Source: Rhyacophila brunnea
Lineage: Eukaryota > Arthropoda > Insecta > Trichoptera > Rhyacophilidae
DNA length: 64,000 bases
Direction of reading: 5' to 3'
Assembly: GCA_022495005.1 (NCBI GenBank)
Contig: JAGYXB010001998.1
Span: 62,001 to 126,000 of the forward strand
The translations under genes and the position numbers were made by a program. Numbering within the stretch: position 1 is the stretch's first letter; the number at the start of each line of letters is the position of its first letter. A model generated the notes under the pieces. That model was not told the DNA's origin, did not search any database, and saw only the letters and a list, made by a program, of their open reading frames with translations. This document shows positions 50,966 to 63,873 of the stretch, one piece after another.

Positions 50966-52316
50966 ATTGTTTGCAATGGCAACTTTGTTAGTTTAATATG
51001 ACTATATTGTGATCTATGAAAATTAGTAGCCTAGGTAATTATTCAATAAAAAAAGAGTGCGTGAAAAGCCACAAAGAAGTATTTAAAAAAAATCAAATTT
51101 GGAATATCACGTTATCTATGAAATGGCGGACAGTGGCGGACGCGGCTATCAGAAAATAATTTAGGTAGTGAATTGTACTAAGATTATGGTTTTCTCACCG
51201 GAAAAAAGTGCGCCAATGCCAAATATTACGATATTTGAATAAAAATAATCGATTCCGTTTGTCAACAAAGGATCAGAAGGTCTTAAGCAAAGAAGACGTC
51301 ATTCTGTTGTGCGTTAAAAGAAATATGGCGAATCGTATACGGTATATGAGAAAATATTGGATATAAACGTCACGTTTCTGGAAAATCATCGGATATTTCT
51401 CAAATTTGGTCAATTCAATCGGTAGATAATTTGGTAGCGCAGATATCGAAGTGAAGATGTAAAAATAACAATAAAATGTCACTTAAATGAGCTGTTGGTG
51501 CGTTTACCAAAATCTCTTAGGATAATAATGAATATAGACAATAGATTATAATATATAAAGATTATTGACGAGTGTATTTTAAAATTTATTCCACTTCGAA
51601 AATGAGTTATGAATGCCAGAATTTAAAGGATAAAATTTTAAACAAGTATTTTTTGTATAGAAGAACTTAATAGCATCCAGTCCAGTAGAAAAATAAACTT
51701 GAAAATCGGTGTTAGTTAGAAAAGTAACTTATTCCAATACCAAAAACATATTATCAACACCGTAAACGGTTTTTTGGCCACCCTCTATTGATATAGTAAT
51801 TTTTTTTTTTTAATTCACTTGGAAATTAGATAGTATTATTACAATAATGGATAAATGATTGCACTCGAAAAAGAAAGCATTCCAATGAATATTCTGACAG
51901 AATGAAAATAATGAAAATAAATCCACCCATCTATGCATATCACTAAAAAGCTATTTAAATTCTACATATTTGTATCATTTTCCATGTAAGCATTATTTTA
52001 ATTGAAAATATGGTAATTTAATATTATAATAATTTTTAAATATATACGTTTGCTATTCCATTTCATAGATGGTAGTGCGCTTATACAAAACAATGATATT
52101 ATTATTGTTATTGCATACTTTTTCTAATCTCAGCTTATCTTCTTACCAAAACTTATCTTCCTTGAAGGTGGGCTAGTCATGCGTTGCTTTAAGGGCAGCT
52201 CATTCTGAGAAGTGCCATATTGATAGGTAACATCGAAAATGACAACTTTAAGATTTTAATAATAATTTAATGATAATAATAATTAATACATACATAACAA
52301 AAGAGTTATAAATTGA
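50966..52316. other. AT-rich intergenic, no gene seen
   Basis: No frame of interest and no delimited element was recognised in this 1.35 kb. Confidence 0.45.
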
Positions 52317-52324
52317 TAATCTAT

Positions 52325-53327
52325 CAGTGGCGAAGGATAAAGGTAGGCTGTTAAGATTCGACATAAAGAGTGCACACTAAACTTTGTTATTAAGACTACA
52401 GTGTATAGACAGTGTCTGTTAGTTTTTAACATCACCAATCGATGGGTCCCGTTATACGCTCGATTAAGACCGAGCATGGTGCGGGGTGGGGTTGGTGGAG
52501 GGCACTTAACTTCATTGTTATTTTTTTTTTATTCAATTACACCTTGCTCCACAGTACCTACTATACAAAATATTCATTTATCTATAAAATTTTATATTTT
52601 AAATTAGGCCATTAAGGCTATACCTCAGTTGAGGTATGGTCTAAAAAGGTCGTGGCTAGCCGATGCGCGGATTGTGCAAATGACGCGTGCCGAACGAAAT
52701 ATAATGTGTCATATAAATCCAACATGCGCCCATTTAATGTTCTGTTTATTGTTCTATTAGTAACAATAATAATATATTCATTGACATGTTTTCTTTTTAA
52801 AGTAAATGGGTAACGGTTTTTAGTCATCTTTACACGATTTAAGAATTAATACCCCCGTTGCCATCACGAAACAAATTGACGTGTTCACAGCTCGACGTTC
52901 GCTCTCCGATTGCCAGCGAGTCCAAAATTTCGTCGCACCTATAGTTGATAATTATTTGCCGTTTCACTGAAGTACCGTCTTAAACCTTACATTATTTTAG
53001 ATGTTTTATAGATAGAAGAATATTTTTTATCGATTATGGTTTGGTATAGATAGGGCATAATATGCATTCTTAATTCAACGGAAAAAAAATAAGTACTTTC
53101 ATAAGTACTGAAAAAGTGTACACTATTTTTGTCAGATCTCCCACAGCATACCTAAATTATTATGGTTTGGTTTAGGCAGGGTTTAATTTAATTTAGAAAA
53201 CTAGCTAGCACCATATGCAAAGTAGGTACATTCTTAGTTCAATGAAAACAAATAAATATTACTGACAAAGTTTAGTGTGTACTATTTATGTCGAATCTTA
53301 ACAGCCTACTTCCACTCCTCGCCACTG
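52325..53327. mobile_element. hAT-type element, family A, with a TTAA element inside
   Basis: The ends are CAGTGGCGAAGGATAAAGG and CTTCCACTCCTCGCCACTG with TAGGCTGTTAAGATTCGACA / TGTCGAATCTTAACAGCCTA inside. Flanking 8-mers (TAATCTAT, CAATATTT) agree at five of eight, so it is older than other copies. Confidence 0.8.
52616..52979. mobile_element. 364-bp TTAA-flanked element, copy 3
   Basis: TTAA is at 52612-52615 and 52980-52983. The ends are GGCTATACCTCAGTTGAGG and GTTTCACTGAAGTACCGTC. It is nested in the family A element. Confidence 0.8.
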
Positions 53328-53335
53328 CAATATTT

Positions 53336-53742
53336 TTATATGATTTTGATATCTGTGTCGTTGGTACTTATCAAAATGGTATACGGAAATTTGACGGAAA
53401 TTATATTTTATTCACCATTATTTTGTTTTTATGGTTGTTGCTTTATCCTAATTAAAAATCTACTTGTGTAATTGATATTCACTGGTTGTGTGAATTATTC
53501 AAAAATCTGAGAGAGGCACTTATTAAACACGGAGATTGATACACATTTTATTATTAGTTTGTATTGTCTAAGCGATTATTCTTTTTCTTCAACATTACAA
53601 TGGATGTGTATTCGATTTTTAAATAAGCTCGTAAATGAATCGCGCGCACTTTGTTCACGCGATCAGTTACGATATTTTAGTAAGACAAACATCGTAATCA
53701 AGGATTATCCATACCTATATGATATCACGTACTTAGGGGAGC
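53336..53742. other. no gene seen
   Basis: AT-rich sequence next to the RTE insertion. Confidence 0.45.
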
Positions 53743-53755
53743 GATGGTTTAATAT

Positions 53756-56700
53756 CATCATCATCATCAGCCTGAATCTATCCACTGCTGGATGAAGGCC
53801 TCTTCAAGTTGCTTCCACTTCTCTCGGTCCTGTGTATTGCGTTGCCACGTACTTCCGCAGAACTTTATCATTTCATCGATCCAGCGGCCTCTAGGTCTAC
53901 CTTGTGGACGTTTTGTACTTCTTGGATACCACTGATGACTAGATTTGTCCAACGATTGTCTCTTCTTCGAGCTATGTGTCCAGCCCATCTCCATTTAAGG
54001 CTTTTAATAAACTTTATTACATCGCAAACCCTTGTCTGCTTCCTTATCCACTCATTCCTCTTTTTGTCCTTTCGCGTTATGCCCATCATGCACCTCTCCA
54101 TACCACGTTGTGCCACTCTAAGTTTCTGGATCTCTCTTTTACTTAGGGTCCATGTTTCACACGCATATGTGATCACGGGAAGCACACACTGGTTGAACAC
54201 TTTGCGCTTTAGTTACAGTGGAAGGTCACTTTGAAGACATTATTCAGGCGGCCAAAAGCACTCCAGGCTAGCTTTACTCTGCGAACAATTTCATCAAATA
54301 TACATCCATCTATAGACACTTGTTGTTCCAGATAGATGTAGCTTTTCACCTGTTCGAGCTGAGTGCCATTGATGAGGATCTCTTTTTGGCCTGCAAAGAA
54401 GTTGAACATGACTTTCGTCTTTGTTACATTTATTTTCAAACCTACTTTGTTGCTTACTTCAGCGAGTTCCTGCATTCTGCTTTGGAGGTCTTCTGAGTCT
54501 TGCGAGAAAATTACTATGTCATCGGTAAAGCGCAGATGACTCAGGTATTCTCCATTTATGGGGATCCCTTTGTCATTCCAGTCAAGTTGCCTTAATAAGT
54601 CTTCAAGGGTAGCTGTAAATAGTTTAAGTGAGATTGTATCACCTTGTCGGACTCCTTTGCTGATAGGAAATCTGCGCGATGGTTTATGGAGATTTACAGA
54701 TGCTGTTGCGCTACTGTATATATTATTGAAAATATTTATATAGCGCCCAGGGATTCCTTGTTTTCTGAGTGCGTCGAGTATTGAACATTTCTTTATCGAA
54801 TCAAATGCCTTCTCATAGTCTATAAAACCCATGCATAGTGGCAGTTTGTATTCCTGGTACCGCTCTATGATTTCTCTGACGACTTGGATATGGTCTATAG
54901 TGCTGTATCCTCCTCTAAATCCGGCTTGTTCTCTCGGTTGGTTCTCGTCTAGTACATTTTGCAGACGGTTTGAGAGAATTTTTGTGAACGTCTTGTAGAG
55001 AATAGGAAGTAGACTTATTGGACGATAATTTGCTAGGTCTTCTCTGTCACCTTTTTTGTGAATAATGACAATGCTGGCATTTTTCCATACCTCTGGGACA
55101 TCCTCTTTGCATATGCAGGCTGTGAACAATTGTGCAAGTACTTCATTTGCATCCTTTCCTGCTTTTTTGAGGATATCTATCGTTAAACCGTCTTCCCCGG
55201 GGGCTTTCCCACTTTTCATGTAATTTAAAGCATGGGTTACTTCCAGGATGTAATTTCGGGAGTATGGTCTTCCGAATTTCCATTTCTCTGAAGATCTAAG
55301 TCTATAGTCGTATTGTCAGTGTCATCACTGTAGAGATCGCTGTAGAACTCTTGAACTCGGCTTAACAAGTGTTCCCAATTTCTGACGATAGAACCATCTT
55401 TTGCTTTTAGTGCTGTGATTTGACGTTTTCCTATCGACAAGTATTGCTTGTTTTTGTTTAAACTTCTGCCTGCTTTCACAATTGCTTGTATGAGGTTTAC
55501 ATTGAATTTACGAAGGTCTTCTCTAATCTCCCTTCGGAGGGTTTTGCAAAGGGATGAAAACTCCATATCGTTTTGTGCCTGTCTATCGCTCTTGGTTTTC
55601 CTTCTCTGCTCCATAAGATTCAATGTTGCCTTCGAAAGCTTGGTGGAAAGTGTAACTTCTGAGTTTTTTACGCCTATTTTTTCTGCACATTGTAGAATAA
55701 TATTCGTTATATCCTCCGTGTTGGATAGGGAAACGGTTTCGTTCTCATCTAAGAAAGCCGATAGTGCAATTTTGAGTTCATTTTGGAATTCAGTATTGTT
55801 CTGCAGGTATACGCGAGCATTTGACTTCTTCTGCAGTTTGGATCTTTCTGATTTGACGTTCAATCTTATCTTACATCTCACCATCCGGTGATCACTGCCG
55901 GTGTTAAACTGATTGATCACTTTACAGTTTAAAATGTATATTTTCTGTCAGTGAGGATGTAATCGATTTCGCTGGTCCTTCCTGTCGGGCTTCTCCACGT
56001 CCATTTACGTGTAGGTTTATGTTGAAAAAAGGAATTCATGATGTGAAGATTGTTGGTTTCAGCAAACTCCACAAGCATGTCCCCTCTACCATCCCTTGAA
56101 CCATGTCCGAAATGTCCGACCGCTACGTCATCTCTTTGGTATGATCCAATACGTGCATTGAAATCTCCCATTATGATGTTGAAGTGGCATTTACTTTTAT
56201 TTTTCAAGGATGTTATTCCCTCGTAAAACTCTTCCACTTTTTCATCAGGATAACTCTGTGTCGGAGCATATACTTGCAAAATCTGAATGCGGTACCTAGC
56301 ATTGATTTTAAGTATCACGCTTGCGACCCTGTCAGAAATGCAGTTGAACTCGACTATGCGGTCCCTCCAGGCTTTGTTGACAACAAATCCAACACCGCTC
56401 GTGCGTCCTTCATCGGTTCCTTACGGTCCTTTACGCCTTACTTCGCTGAGTCCGACAACATCCCAGTGGATATTCCGGAGCTCTTCTTGAAACTCTACAA
56501 GTTTGGCATCGCTGGACAATGTTCTTGCGTTATATGTAGCAATAGTCATCTGTTAGAAGCCTTTTCCGGGTCTCCGGGGATTTTTAGCACCCTCTGCCTT
56601 CCTTCGCTGATCGCTGCCGTGATCAGTATCAGGTTGGCCTCCGGAGAATGAGGGCCGGGTTCTAGAAGTTTTTGTTTTCATATGAAGGTTTTGGACATAA

Positions 56701-56997
56701 CACACCACGCTGTCCAGACGGGTTGGTGTGTGGTTTTTCTGTCTGGGTGATCCTTCCTGTAGCCAAAGGTCTCTCGTTTTAAGGCGCCAGAGTTTCGCCT
56801 TGCACCCTTCTCTATTAGCTACAGATAGTATGTTGCGTTATACAGCACATTATCTGCATTGCCCGGGGGCCGCCACGCGGAGGCTAGAGATAGGATTTGC
56901 TGACTTTCTTGGACAGTGGCGTCTCAACATTTTTTAGAAGTATACCTATTGGCATCGGTATACATCATTGAGGCCATAGTCAGCCTTTGCCCACCCT
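53756..56997 (-). pseudogene. RTE-clade LINE, full length, 13-bp TSD, several frameshifts
   Basis: The flanks carry an identical GATGGTTTAATAT (53743-53755 and 56998-57010), so both ends of the 3242-bp element are defined. On the minus strand the endonuclease begins MTIATYNARTLSSDAKL and has IIMGDFNARIG, EIDYILTDRK and GSDHRMVR. The RT has [57 protein letters not shown] and [12 protein letters not shown], the last with both active-site Asp. The C-terminus has LKWRWAGHIARR and ends EAFIQQWIDSG followed by a (GATGAT) tail. A TAA near 56420 and frame changes near 55925, 55225, 54205 and 53990 make it non-functional. This is the best reference in the window for the other RTE pieces. Confidence 0.93.
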
Positions 56998-57191
56998 GAT
57001 GGTTTAATATAATGTGATTATTTGTGATAAGGGGTTGTAGAAAATACTATGACGTTACAAAATTAATATAATATAAACATATTTATTCTGCGAATGAAAA
57101 TATTAGTCAGTAGGTAAATTGATTAATTAATTTTCATATAATAAAATGATTATAAATCCATTCCGACATTTCATGCACTGTTGGGCGGCAG

Positions 57192-57536
57192 CATGGCCCC
57201 CACATCCTGAAGTGGGCCCCCAGGCTAAGATGTTTGGCGGGCCCCCCTACGTATCGCTAAGGGTAAAGTCAGTGTGACGCGCTGCAGTAGCGTTATCCAA
57301 ATGGTGTATTTTTAGCATTTTTTTATGGAGTTGTCGAGTATCGGCACACAGTAAAAAATTGCATCGTACAAACAAAAGTTTTAATTATTAATATCATCAA
57401 AATAAACTTTTTTTTACTATTAGAGCAAATTTGTGATCTGTGTTTATCTCGGTATGGTCGGCTCGTCACGCCGGGCCCTTCCTGAGCCCGGGCCCCCAGG
57501 TTAGAGCCCTGTCAGCCCCCCCTTGTGGGGGCCATG
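57192..57536. mobile_element. hAT-like MITE, family D, copy 3, perfect TSD
   Basis: The ends are CATGGCCCCCACATCCTG and CCTTGTGGGGGCCATG. The TSD GGCGGCAG is identical at 57184-57191 and 57537-57544. Confidence 0.92.
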
Positions 57537-57544
57537 GGCGGCAG

Positions 57545-57915
57545 TGTAGCACATAATGGAAGAAACAATTTCCGAGGGTGGTAGGTTTTGAGGAAAGGAT
57601 TTTTTTATACTGCTTCAGACTTTTATACTGTTATCGGGCTATCATCGCGTATGTTTATGATTCCCACTATTTCCACGACGGTTTATGTAGTACCTCTCTG
57701 CAACGCCGAATACCTGTATATTCTATTGTGAGTAGAGGTTGTGATCAAAAAATCTGGTCGCGAGAATTCTCGAGCAATAATCAGAAAATGTGAATCATCA
57801 ATCTTGAGAAGTAAATTTGCCGAAATTTCGAGATATTGTTAAATTTAAAACGGAAAAGGAAAGCTGCTGAATTTGATTTGAAATGTAAATTTTGAAATTC
57901 CATGGCAGTGGGGAA
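57545..57915. other. no gene seen
   Basis: AT-rich sequence between two elements. Confidence 0.45.
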
Positions 57916-57923
57916 CACTAGAG

Positions 57924-59022
57924 CAGCGATTTCCAAACCGGAGGCGCGGAGTGTTGTAAAGGTGGCGCGGAAAGTTTAACACAATTAAATAATGTAGCCA
58001 CAGGTTTGCAGTTTGCAAATGCATAGATTATAAAACGGCCGCTGGTTATAAACTACATAAAAAACAGTCCTATAAAAGGTTGTTTGCAAACCTGTTTGAA
58101 AATATGGAGACTAATTTTATAATACCTCACTTCTATACGATTGTGAAGCGCGCTGGCTATCTCGTGAAGAAATTAAATAAAAGGGTCAAATCATACTTAA
58201 TGCTGAAATTTGAAGCAACTTTGTTTAGGAACGATAATTTTGTGGTTAAACTTGTCTATTTGGTTGAAAAAAAAATGAGTGAATAAATCAATGCAAGGAT
58301 CACTAATTTATTCACTAATTTAAAAAGACAAAGTGAAGGCATTCATAAAAAATTGGAGCTTTGAAAATCAAAATCACAAAAAAAAATAAGTTCGCCATGT
58401 TTTCAAATGATTTCTGCGTCAGATATAATTGAAGCAAACAAAAATCTATGTACTAAGTTCTTGGTTAGTTTGCTAATGCACTTTTCACATTATTTTATTA
58501 ATAGTAAAAAAATGTCGCTGCTTTGTTTCAGGACTATTAAATATTTTAAATATATGGTTGTGCGTTGCAATTTGAAGTGATACCTATATGATGATATATA
58601 TATTTAAATGATAACTCCCGTGTATAATTTACGAAACACTACATTAGAGCACCACACTACCCTTAACCTCAGAGATAGGTAGGTGGGCCCGCCAAAGATC
58701 CTGGTTTGGGGGCCCGCTTCTGGATGTGGGGCCCATGATAGAATCCATTTGTCAATGAACGATGAGAAATTTGGTTTGACCACCTACTATTGAATTGATT
58801 GTGCTAATAAACAAGCACATTTATTACATGAAAAACAAATTAATTTAAAAATAAGTAGTAAAACCTTGTTTATTTATATATATTTTTTTTAATTTTTGTC
58901 TTAGTACATTGTTGACTATTTAAAAATGTGTCTTTATTAATTAATGAAATAAAGGGGGGGAGGCGCCAAGATTAGAGTTTTTTAAAAGGGAGGCGTAGTC
59001 ACATAAAGTTTGGAAACCACTG
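57924..59022. mobile_element. hAT-type element with a family D fragment inside
   Basis: The ends are CAGCGATTTCCAAACCGG and AAGTTTGGAAACCACTG, followed inward by GGAGGCGCGG and its inverse-like GGGAGGCG. Flanking 8-mers CACTAGAG and TACTAGAG differ at one base. Positions 58650-58737 are an inverted family D piece ending GGATGTGGGGCCCATG. Confidence 0.88.
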
Positions 59023-59030
59023 TACTAGAG

Positions 59031-59879
59031 TTTGAACCGTAGTGGAATTTCTTATTCATCGGTAAAAAATACTTAATTAATCGGTAAAAAATTATTAAAA
59101 TAGGCATTTCGTCTTTCTTCTGGACGCTCAACTCTCCCTCCACGAAATTTCCCGGTGAACAATATTTTGGCACATGAAAAGCTAAAAAAAATAACTTTCG
59201 ATTTTGAACGCAAACGGAATTTTTGAAATTCGCCGGTAAGCCTTAAAAAGAAAATGCCTGAATTTAAACGATTTAAAAAAAGAAATAATTATATTTCTCG
59301 AGAAATGAAAAAAGTCGATAAATCACGAGCTCCAGTTGTGAGGCTTCATTCATATGGTCCGCCCGGATACGATAGCATTGTACTTATGTAAATAACAATA
59401 TAATTACCGGCGAAATAATCACGTACCTACATAATCAATAATCTACTAATTAAACAAAGGTAGATAATTAATTAGTATATTGAATAATTAATTATTATCT
59501 CAATTGAAAAATCTCACATACCTATGTAGGCATACTTTCATTGTAATTTGAAAATAATTTAATTAAGTATTAATTACAATTTAATCATATATTGGGTGTG
59601 CCAAAAAGAGCATAGAACTTTAATATAGTTATTTGTGATCCATTCCATTGGGATATGAAGCCATTCATGCAGGCGAACGATTTTCATTTTGAAACTACAT
59701 TCTAAGAAACCTTTGTAGCATGTCCCATGGGGATACATCGTGTAATGATGATACATTCTGAGTATAGCAGTGGCAAATAAAGGAAATCAACTGAATAAGA
59801 CAACTTGAGTACCTATAGGATGACACGTAAAGGAGATTTTTTTAATTTGCCGTAAGTGTGATGGTTTTTGTCCGTTTAG
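59031..59879. other. no gene seen
   Basis: AT-rich sequence without a recognised element. Confidence 0.45.
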
Positions 59880-60080
59880 CAGGGGTAGTCATCCTTTTTA
59901 TACCTACCGCCCACTTTTGTTAGTAGTAAAATTTTCTAACCGCCCACCGGTTCCACAGTAATGGTGATTTATAAAGAAAATAATCATTATGAAAATCTTT
60001 TTAAAACCCCTACCGCCCAGCATGAAAGCTGGAATGCCCACTAGTGGGCGGTAGGGACCAGGTTGACTTTCCAGGTTCCC
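59880..60080. mobile_element. hAT-like element fragment (CAGGGGTAGTC end)
   Basis: The left end is CAGGGGTAGTCATCC followed by CCTACCGCCCAC. The right side has GTGGGCGGTAGGGACCAGG and TTGACT, the inverted counterpart, but the final CTACCCCTG is missing. No TSD can be given. Confidence 0.6.
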
Positions 60081-60365
60081 AGGTTGTTTGAAAAACAGTA
60101 GCAGGTTTAGGCACGTGATTTCGAGCCCCCTCATGATAAAAATGAAATAAAAACCATAAATTTTAACTATTAATGAACCTTGTAAAAATATCAATAAATC
60201 TATTTTCTAGAATCACATCCTGTAACTAAAAATAATTATTGTATGAGTGTATGAGTGAGTATAATCTGACCAACCAATTGCATTATTTGCGTCAAAGAAA
60301 ATCACCGCTGAATCAAGAAGAAATACGTAATACCTATAATGCGGTAGGGTTATGAATGCACCCAC

Positions 60366-60598
60366 GATTGCCGCGCGGCTTACGCGTCGGTTATAGCGTC
60401 GTGGGTCCCAGTTTCGAATCCTGGGTCTCGCAAGTACACAATATATTGTTTTTCAATTTGTGTATTAGTCGAGTATGGACGTAATAGGTTGAGCAAGTGG
60501 CTGAAATCCATTTCTCGTAAAAACAAAATCTGTTAATACAAACCTCACCTCTATGGAGGCTCATAATATGATCCTATTAGGATCAGACATGGTAGGAA
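60366..60598 (+). mobile_element. tRNA-derived SINE, copy 4
   Basis: Head GATTGCCGCGCGGC, B box GTTTCGAATCC, body TTTTTCAATTTGTGT and GAGCAAGTGGCT, and 3' palindrome GATCCTATTAGGATC then AGACATGGT. Same family as 6801, 9093 and 21010. Confidence 0.85.
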
Positions 60599-61577
60599 TT
60601 AATGAATCTAGGTATGTAATGAATGTACTGCCACGTTGTGGATACCTATACCTAAATTCAAAGTAGGTAAATGCTGACCAAGAGAAGAAGATGCAAGATT
60701 GGTTGTATCTTTCACACCTACCCCCACCCTGCGGCAGGACCAGATCCCACTTTTTCACTTTGGCGACACTGGGATTGGACCTCTACTCTTTAACTTTTAT
60801 CCTGGCGATCTATCTGGAAGGAGCTCTGCACTTAACTTACTTTTGACGATGGCCGGTACGGACGCCGTCACATAAATTCTCAGTATTACTTTCGCTTCAT
60901 TTGAACTTTCATTACCATTTGTAAAAACAGTGTCTTCAAATGAATCACCAGATGAGTACCCCTATTTTTGTATTATAACGTTTATGTAATTTATGTATGT
61001 TCGCATAGCAAAGATCACGAGTCTCTTGAATTTCATGTCTCTATCTGCTTACATGTTTAAATAAATTCAATATGTTTACTAGCTTATAATATACAGTTAT
61101 TGTAAACCTCTAAACTATAGTGGTTTCTTTATTTATATGGTATTTCGTTATGCACACACTTAGAAAGCACTTGGCGCCCTAATCAATAATAATTTATCTT
61201 ACACTTTCAAGTCTGGTTTATACACACTTTTCTTAGTCTCTATTTAAATTCCTTTTTTTATTATATTCTATAGATACAAGTTCACTGATAGTCACATCCA
61301 TTTGTCAGCGCGATCCCATGCCCTGAACTATGTAATCTTTTTTTTTTTATTCTTTACTGTTTACTTCGTAATCATGCTCTACTCTTAACTTTAAACTTCT
61401 CTAATCTCTTTTATTCACATTCTATCTCTCCTCATTTATCACTATTACAGTACATACAATTTGAAACTACCAATGGGATGGGGTGGTCTTATTATTCTGA
61501 TTGAGGGAAGCACTCTGCCTAGAGAGAAACGTTACTGAACAATTGTTACAGTTTTAACTTTAGTTGTAAATATATTT
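60599..61577. other. sequence preceding a poly(A) run, origin unknown
   Basis: No protein-coding frame is recognised. It ends in 24 A residues, so part of it may be a retroposed 3' UTR, but its start could not be found. Confidence 0.35.
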
Positions 61578-61601
61578 AAAAAAAAAAAAAAAAAAAAAAA
61601 A
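61578..61601 (+). repeat. poly(A) tract of 24
   Basis: An uninterrupted A run, suggestive of a retroposition tail on the + strand. Confidence 0.8.
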
Positions 61602-62174
61602 CCTTCTTATCGCTCACCCTATACTTACATTCATGCGACCATATGAATTGAACAACTGTTATTTCCTGAATAATTAAAATATAATGTTAACAGCCCATCA
61701 TCAAAAATCGATGAATTTCTATTACAATATAAATTATACTATCAGATACGATTTAAGGTAGGTAAGGTAAATGTGTAAAGGTGTAAAGACCCCAGGCAGT
61801 AACTGATTGTAAAATAATTTATTCTTAATAAATATTAAAATAAAATTTTATCTTTAACCTCGGACAATGAGAAAATGAGAATTTTTGTCCACTGCTACTT
61901 CTCAACACTACTTCGTTATGGGGTAGAAATTTGAACACAAGCTATGGAAAAAGTTAACGGGTTTTTTAGTGGTGTAATAAGAGAATGTTTAAGATCTCCT
62001 TGGTGAACATAGTCCGAAATGAAGAACTAATTACATGTATGATGAGAAAAATTACAGATGAGTTATCACTATTATGTATATTTAAAATCTGGTTAAATCA
62101 AAGTCACTCTTGTTCCGAACAGTTCTCTCGAATATTGTATTCTAACTATACTTTATAAAATCATTGTATTTATT
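61602..62174. other. no gene seen
   Basis: AT-rich sequence without a recognised element. Confidence 0.45.
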
Positions 62175-62182
62175 GGTATATG

Positions 62183-62794
62183 CAGTGACATCCCGTGGGG
62201 GTAGGCAGATTCAGCGTCGCTTAGGGGCGGCAGTTACTCGAAGGGCGGCAAATCGAGGGGAATCATTAGGTATACATATATAAGAATAGATACATAAACT
62301 TAGTAATAATGAAAATATCTTTCCATTAAAAAATTCAGCTCACTTGCTGGAAACAAAATGTATTGATTAACATTAAAGGTTCAACATGACTGAATTTTTT
62401 TGTCGGGCTCGCGATGTCTAGTTTACTTCCGTTGTCCTTGGACATCACATTCTTGATTACCAGCAACGACATGTGCAGATTTGCGAATTATAGGTAGGTA
62501 AATTAAGTACCTAAGTAATTAATTTGTCCAAATATTTTTGACAGTCACTTGCGAGTTTTGAAAGTTGTCAGGTGTATTTTTAAATGTATCTGAAACCGTG
62601 GACTTGCAATATTGTCTATTGAAGTAGAGATTGCATTTAAATTAGATTTAGTGGTGTATATTTTGTTAGTAATCCATCCATAAAACACATTTATTAGATA
62701 TTGGAGTAGTAAAGGATGATGAAAAATACTGTATAAAAATGGGTCGGCATATTGACGCTGCCTAGGGGCGGCATGTTATCTAGGGACGTCACTG
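62183..62794. mobile_element. hAT-type element, family C, perfect TSD, uninterrupted copy
   Basis: The ends are CAGTGACATCCCGTGGGG and TATCTAGGGACGTCACTG. The TSD GGTATATG is identical at 62175-62182 and 62795-62802. It preserves the pre-insertion state for the palindrome at 26724-26917 and for the LINE at 43049-44121. Confidence 0.93.
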
Positions 62795-62802
62795 GGTATA
62801 TG

Positions 62803-63454
62803 TTAATAACTAGTGAATTGAAATATATGAATTTTATTATAAATTAGGTAATATTGTTCGTAATATCCGCAAACCCTTAACATCATATTATTATAAAGAA
62901 AATAGCACCCAATTATTTAGGGCATGTGATGAGAAGTAGGCAGTATAAAATCATACAATATGTAATACTGCAAAGAAGAGTTCGAGGAAATAAAGGCGAT
63001 GGAAGAAAATCAATATCATAGTTGGGTAAGCTAAATACATTTTTTTTATATTTTTACTCTACGGCCCTTTTGACGAAAGCCCTAGCAGTTGCGAAGTTAA
63101 TCACCGTGATATCTGACATAGAAGGATGAAACGTGCAACCAATGACGTCCGTGTGCAAAGGGGCGACTTAAAATGGTGTCCTCTTTTATTTTAAGTTTCA
63201 AAAATCGTAAATTGTCATACATAATAGGTATCATCTATCTACTAATAATAATTAAAGCATTTCCACAAAACCTACTTTCAAACAGTGATAGATACGTGGA
63301 GGTCTGGGGCGTAGGAGGCGTCCCTCTGAAAATTTTGCCTGTGCGATAAACCATACTACTTATACCATTATATAAACAATATTTATAAATTTTATTTATT
63401 TATTTAAAAAAAGACAACAAATTATTAATTTATTACGTTCACACATGACATTTA
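62803..63454. other. no gene seen
   Basis: AT-rich sequence without a recognised element. Confidence 0.45.
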
Positions 63455-63873
63455 GAATAATAATTACAAGATAAAAGAACTTTTTATATACAACGTTTTT
63501 AAATTTTCTGTTGAATCATATAAACTTGACTTGACTAGTTTAAACGATCAAAAAAAAAATGTAGTTGATAGAAATAATACTGAAATGTCATTTTGACATG
63601 TCATATTGATTTTCATAGTAACGCACGTATATATTAATAATTTAGTTGCTAGGACCATCCGCTTAGCAACTAATAATGGTGTCGAAATAACTTTTCATAC
63701 AAAACAGAATTAACTGAAAATGAATTCGATTCTACTTAAAGATTGCTAAAAGTATTAAAAAATGCATTGGCATCGTGTTTTGATATATTCTAAAAGTTTC
63801 AAATGTCTAGCTAGTCGGTAAGTTAGTTAAAAATCGATTGCAAGATTTTTACCGGATAAATAAAAATACGAGC
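63455..63873. mobile_element. single arm of the large foldback family
   Basis: It matches the right arm of 24759-26060 (TTTTCTGTTGAATCATATAA, GTAACGCACGTATATATTAA, GCATTGGCATCGTGTTTTGA, ATACGAGCT). The other arm is absent on the left; the window ends 127 bp to the right. Confidence 0.8.

Noticed and set aside
55448..55891. A + strand protein of 147 codons
   Set aside because: Antisense shadow of the RTE frame 55920-55237.
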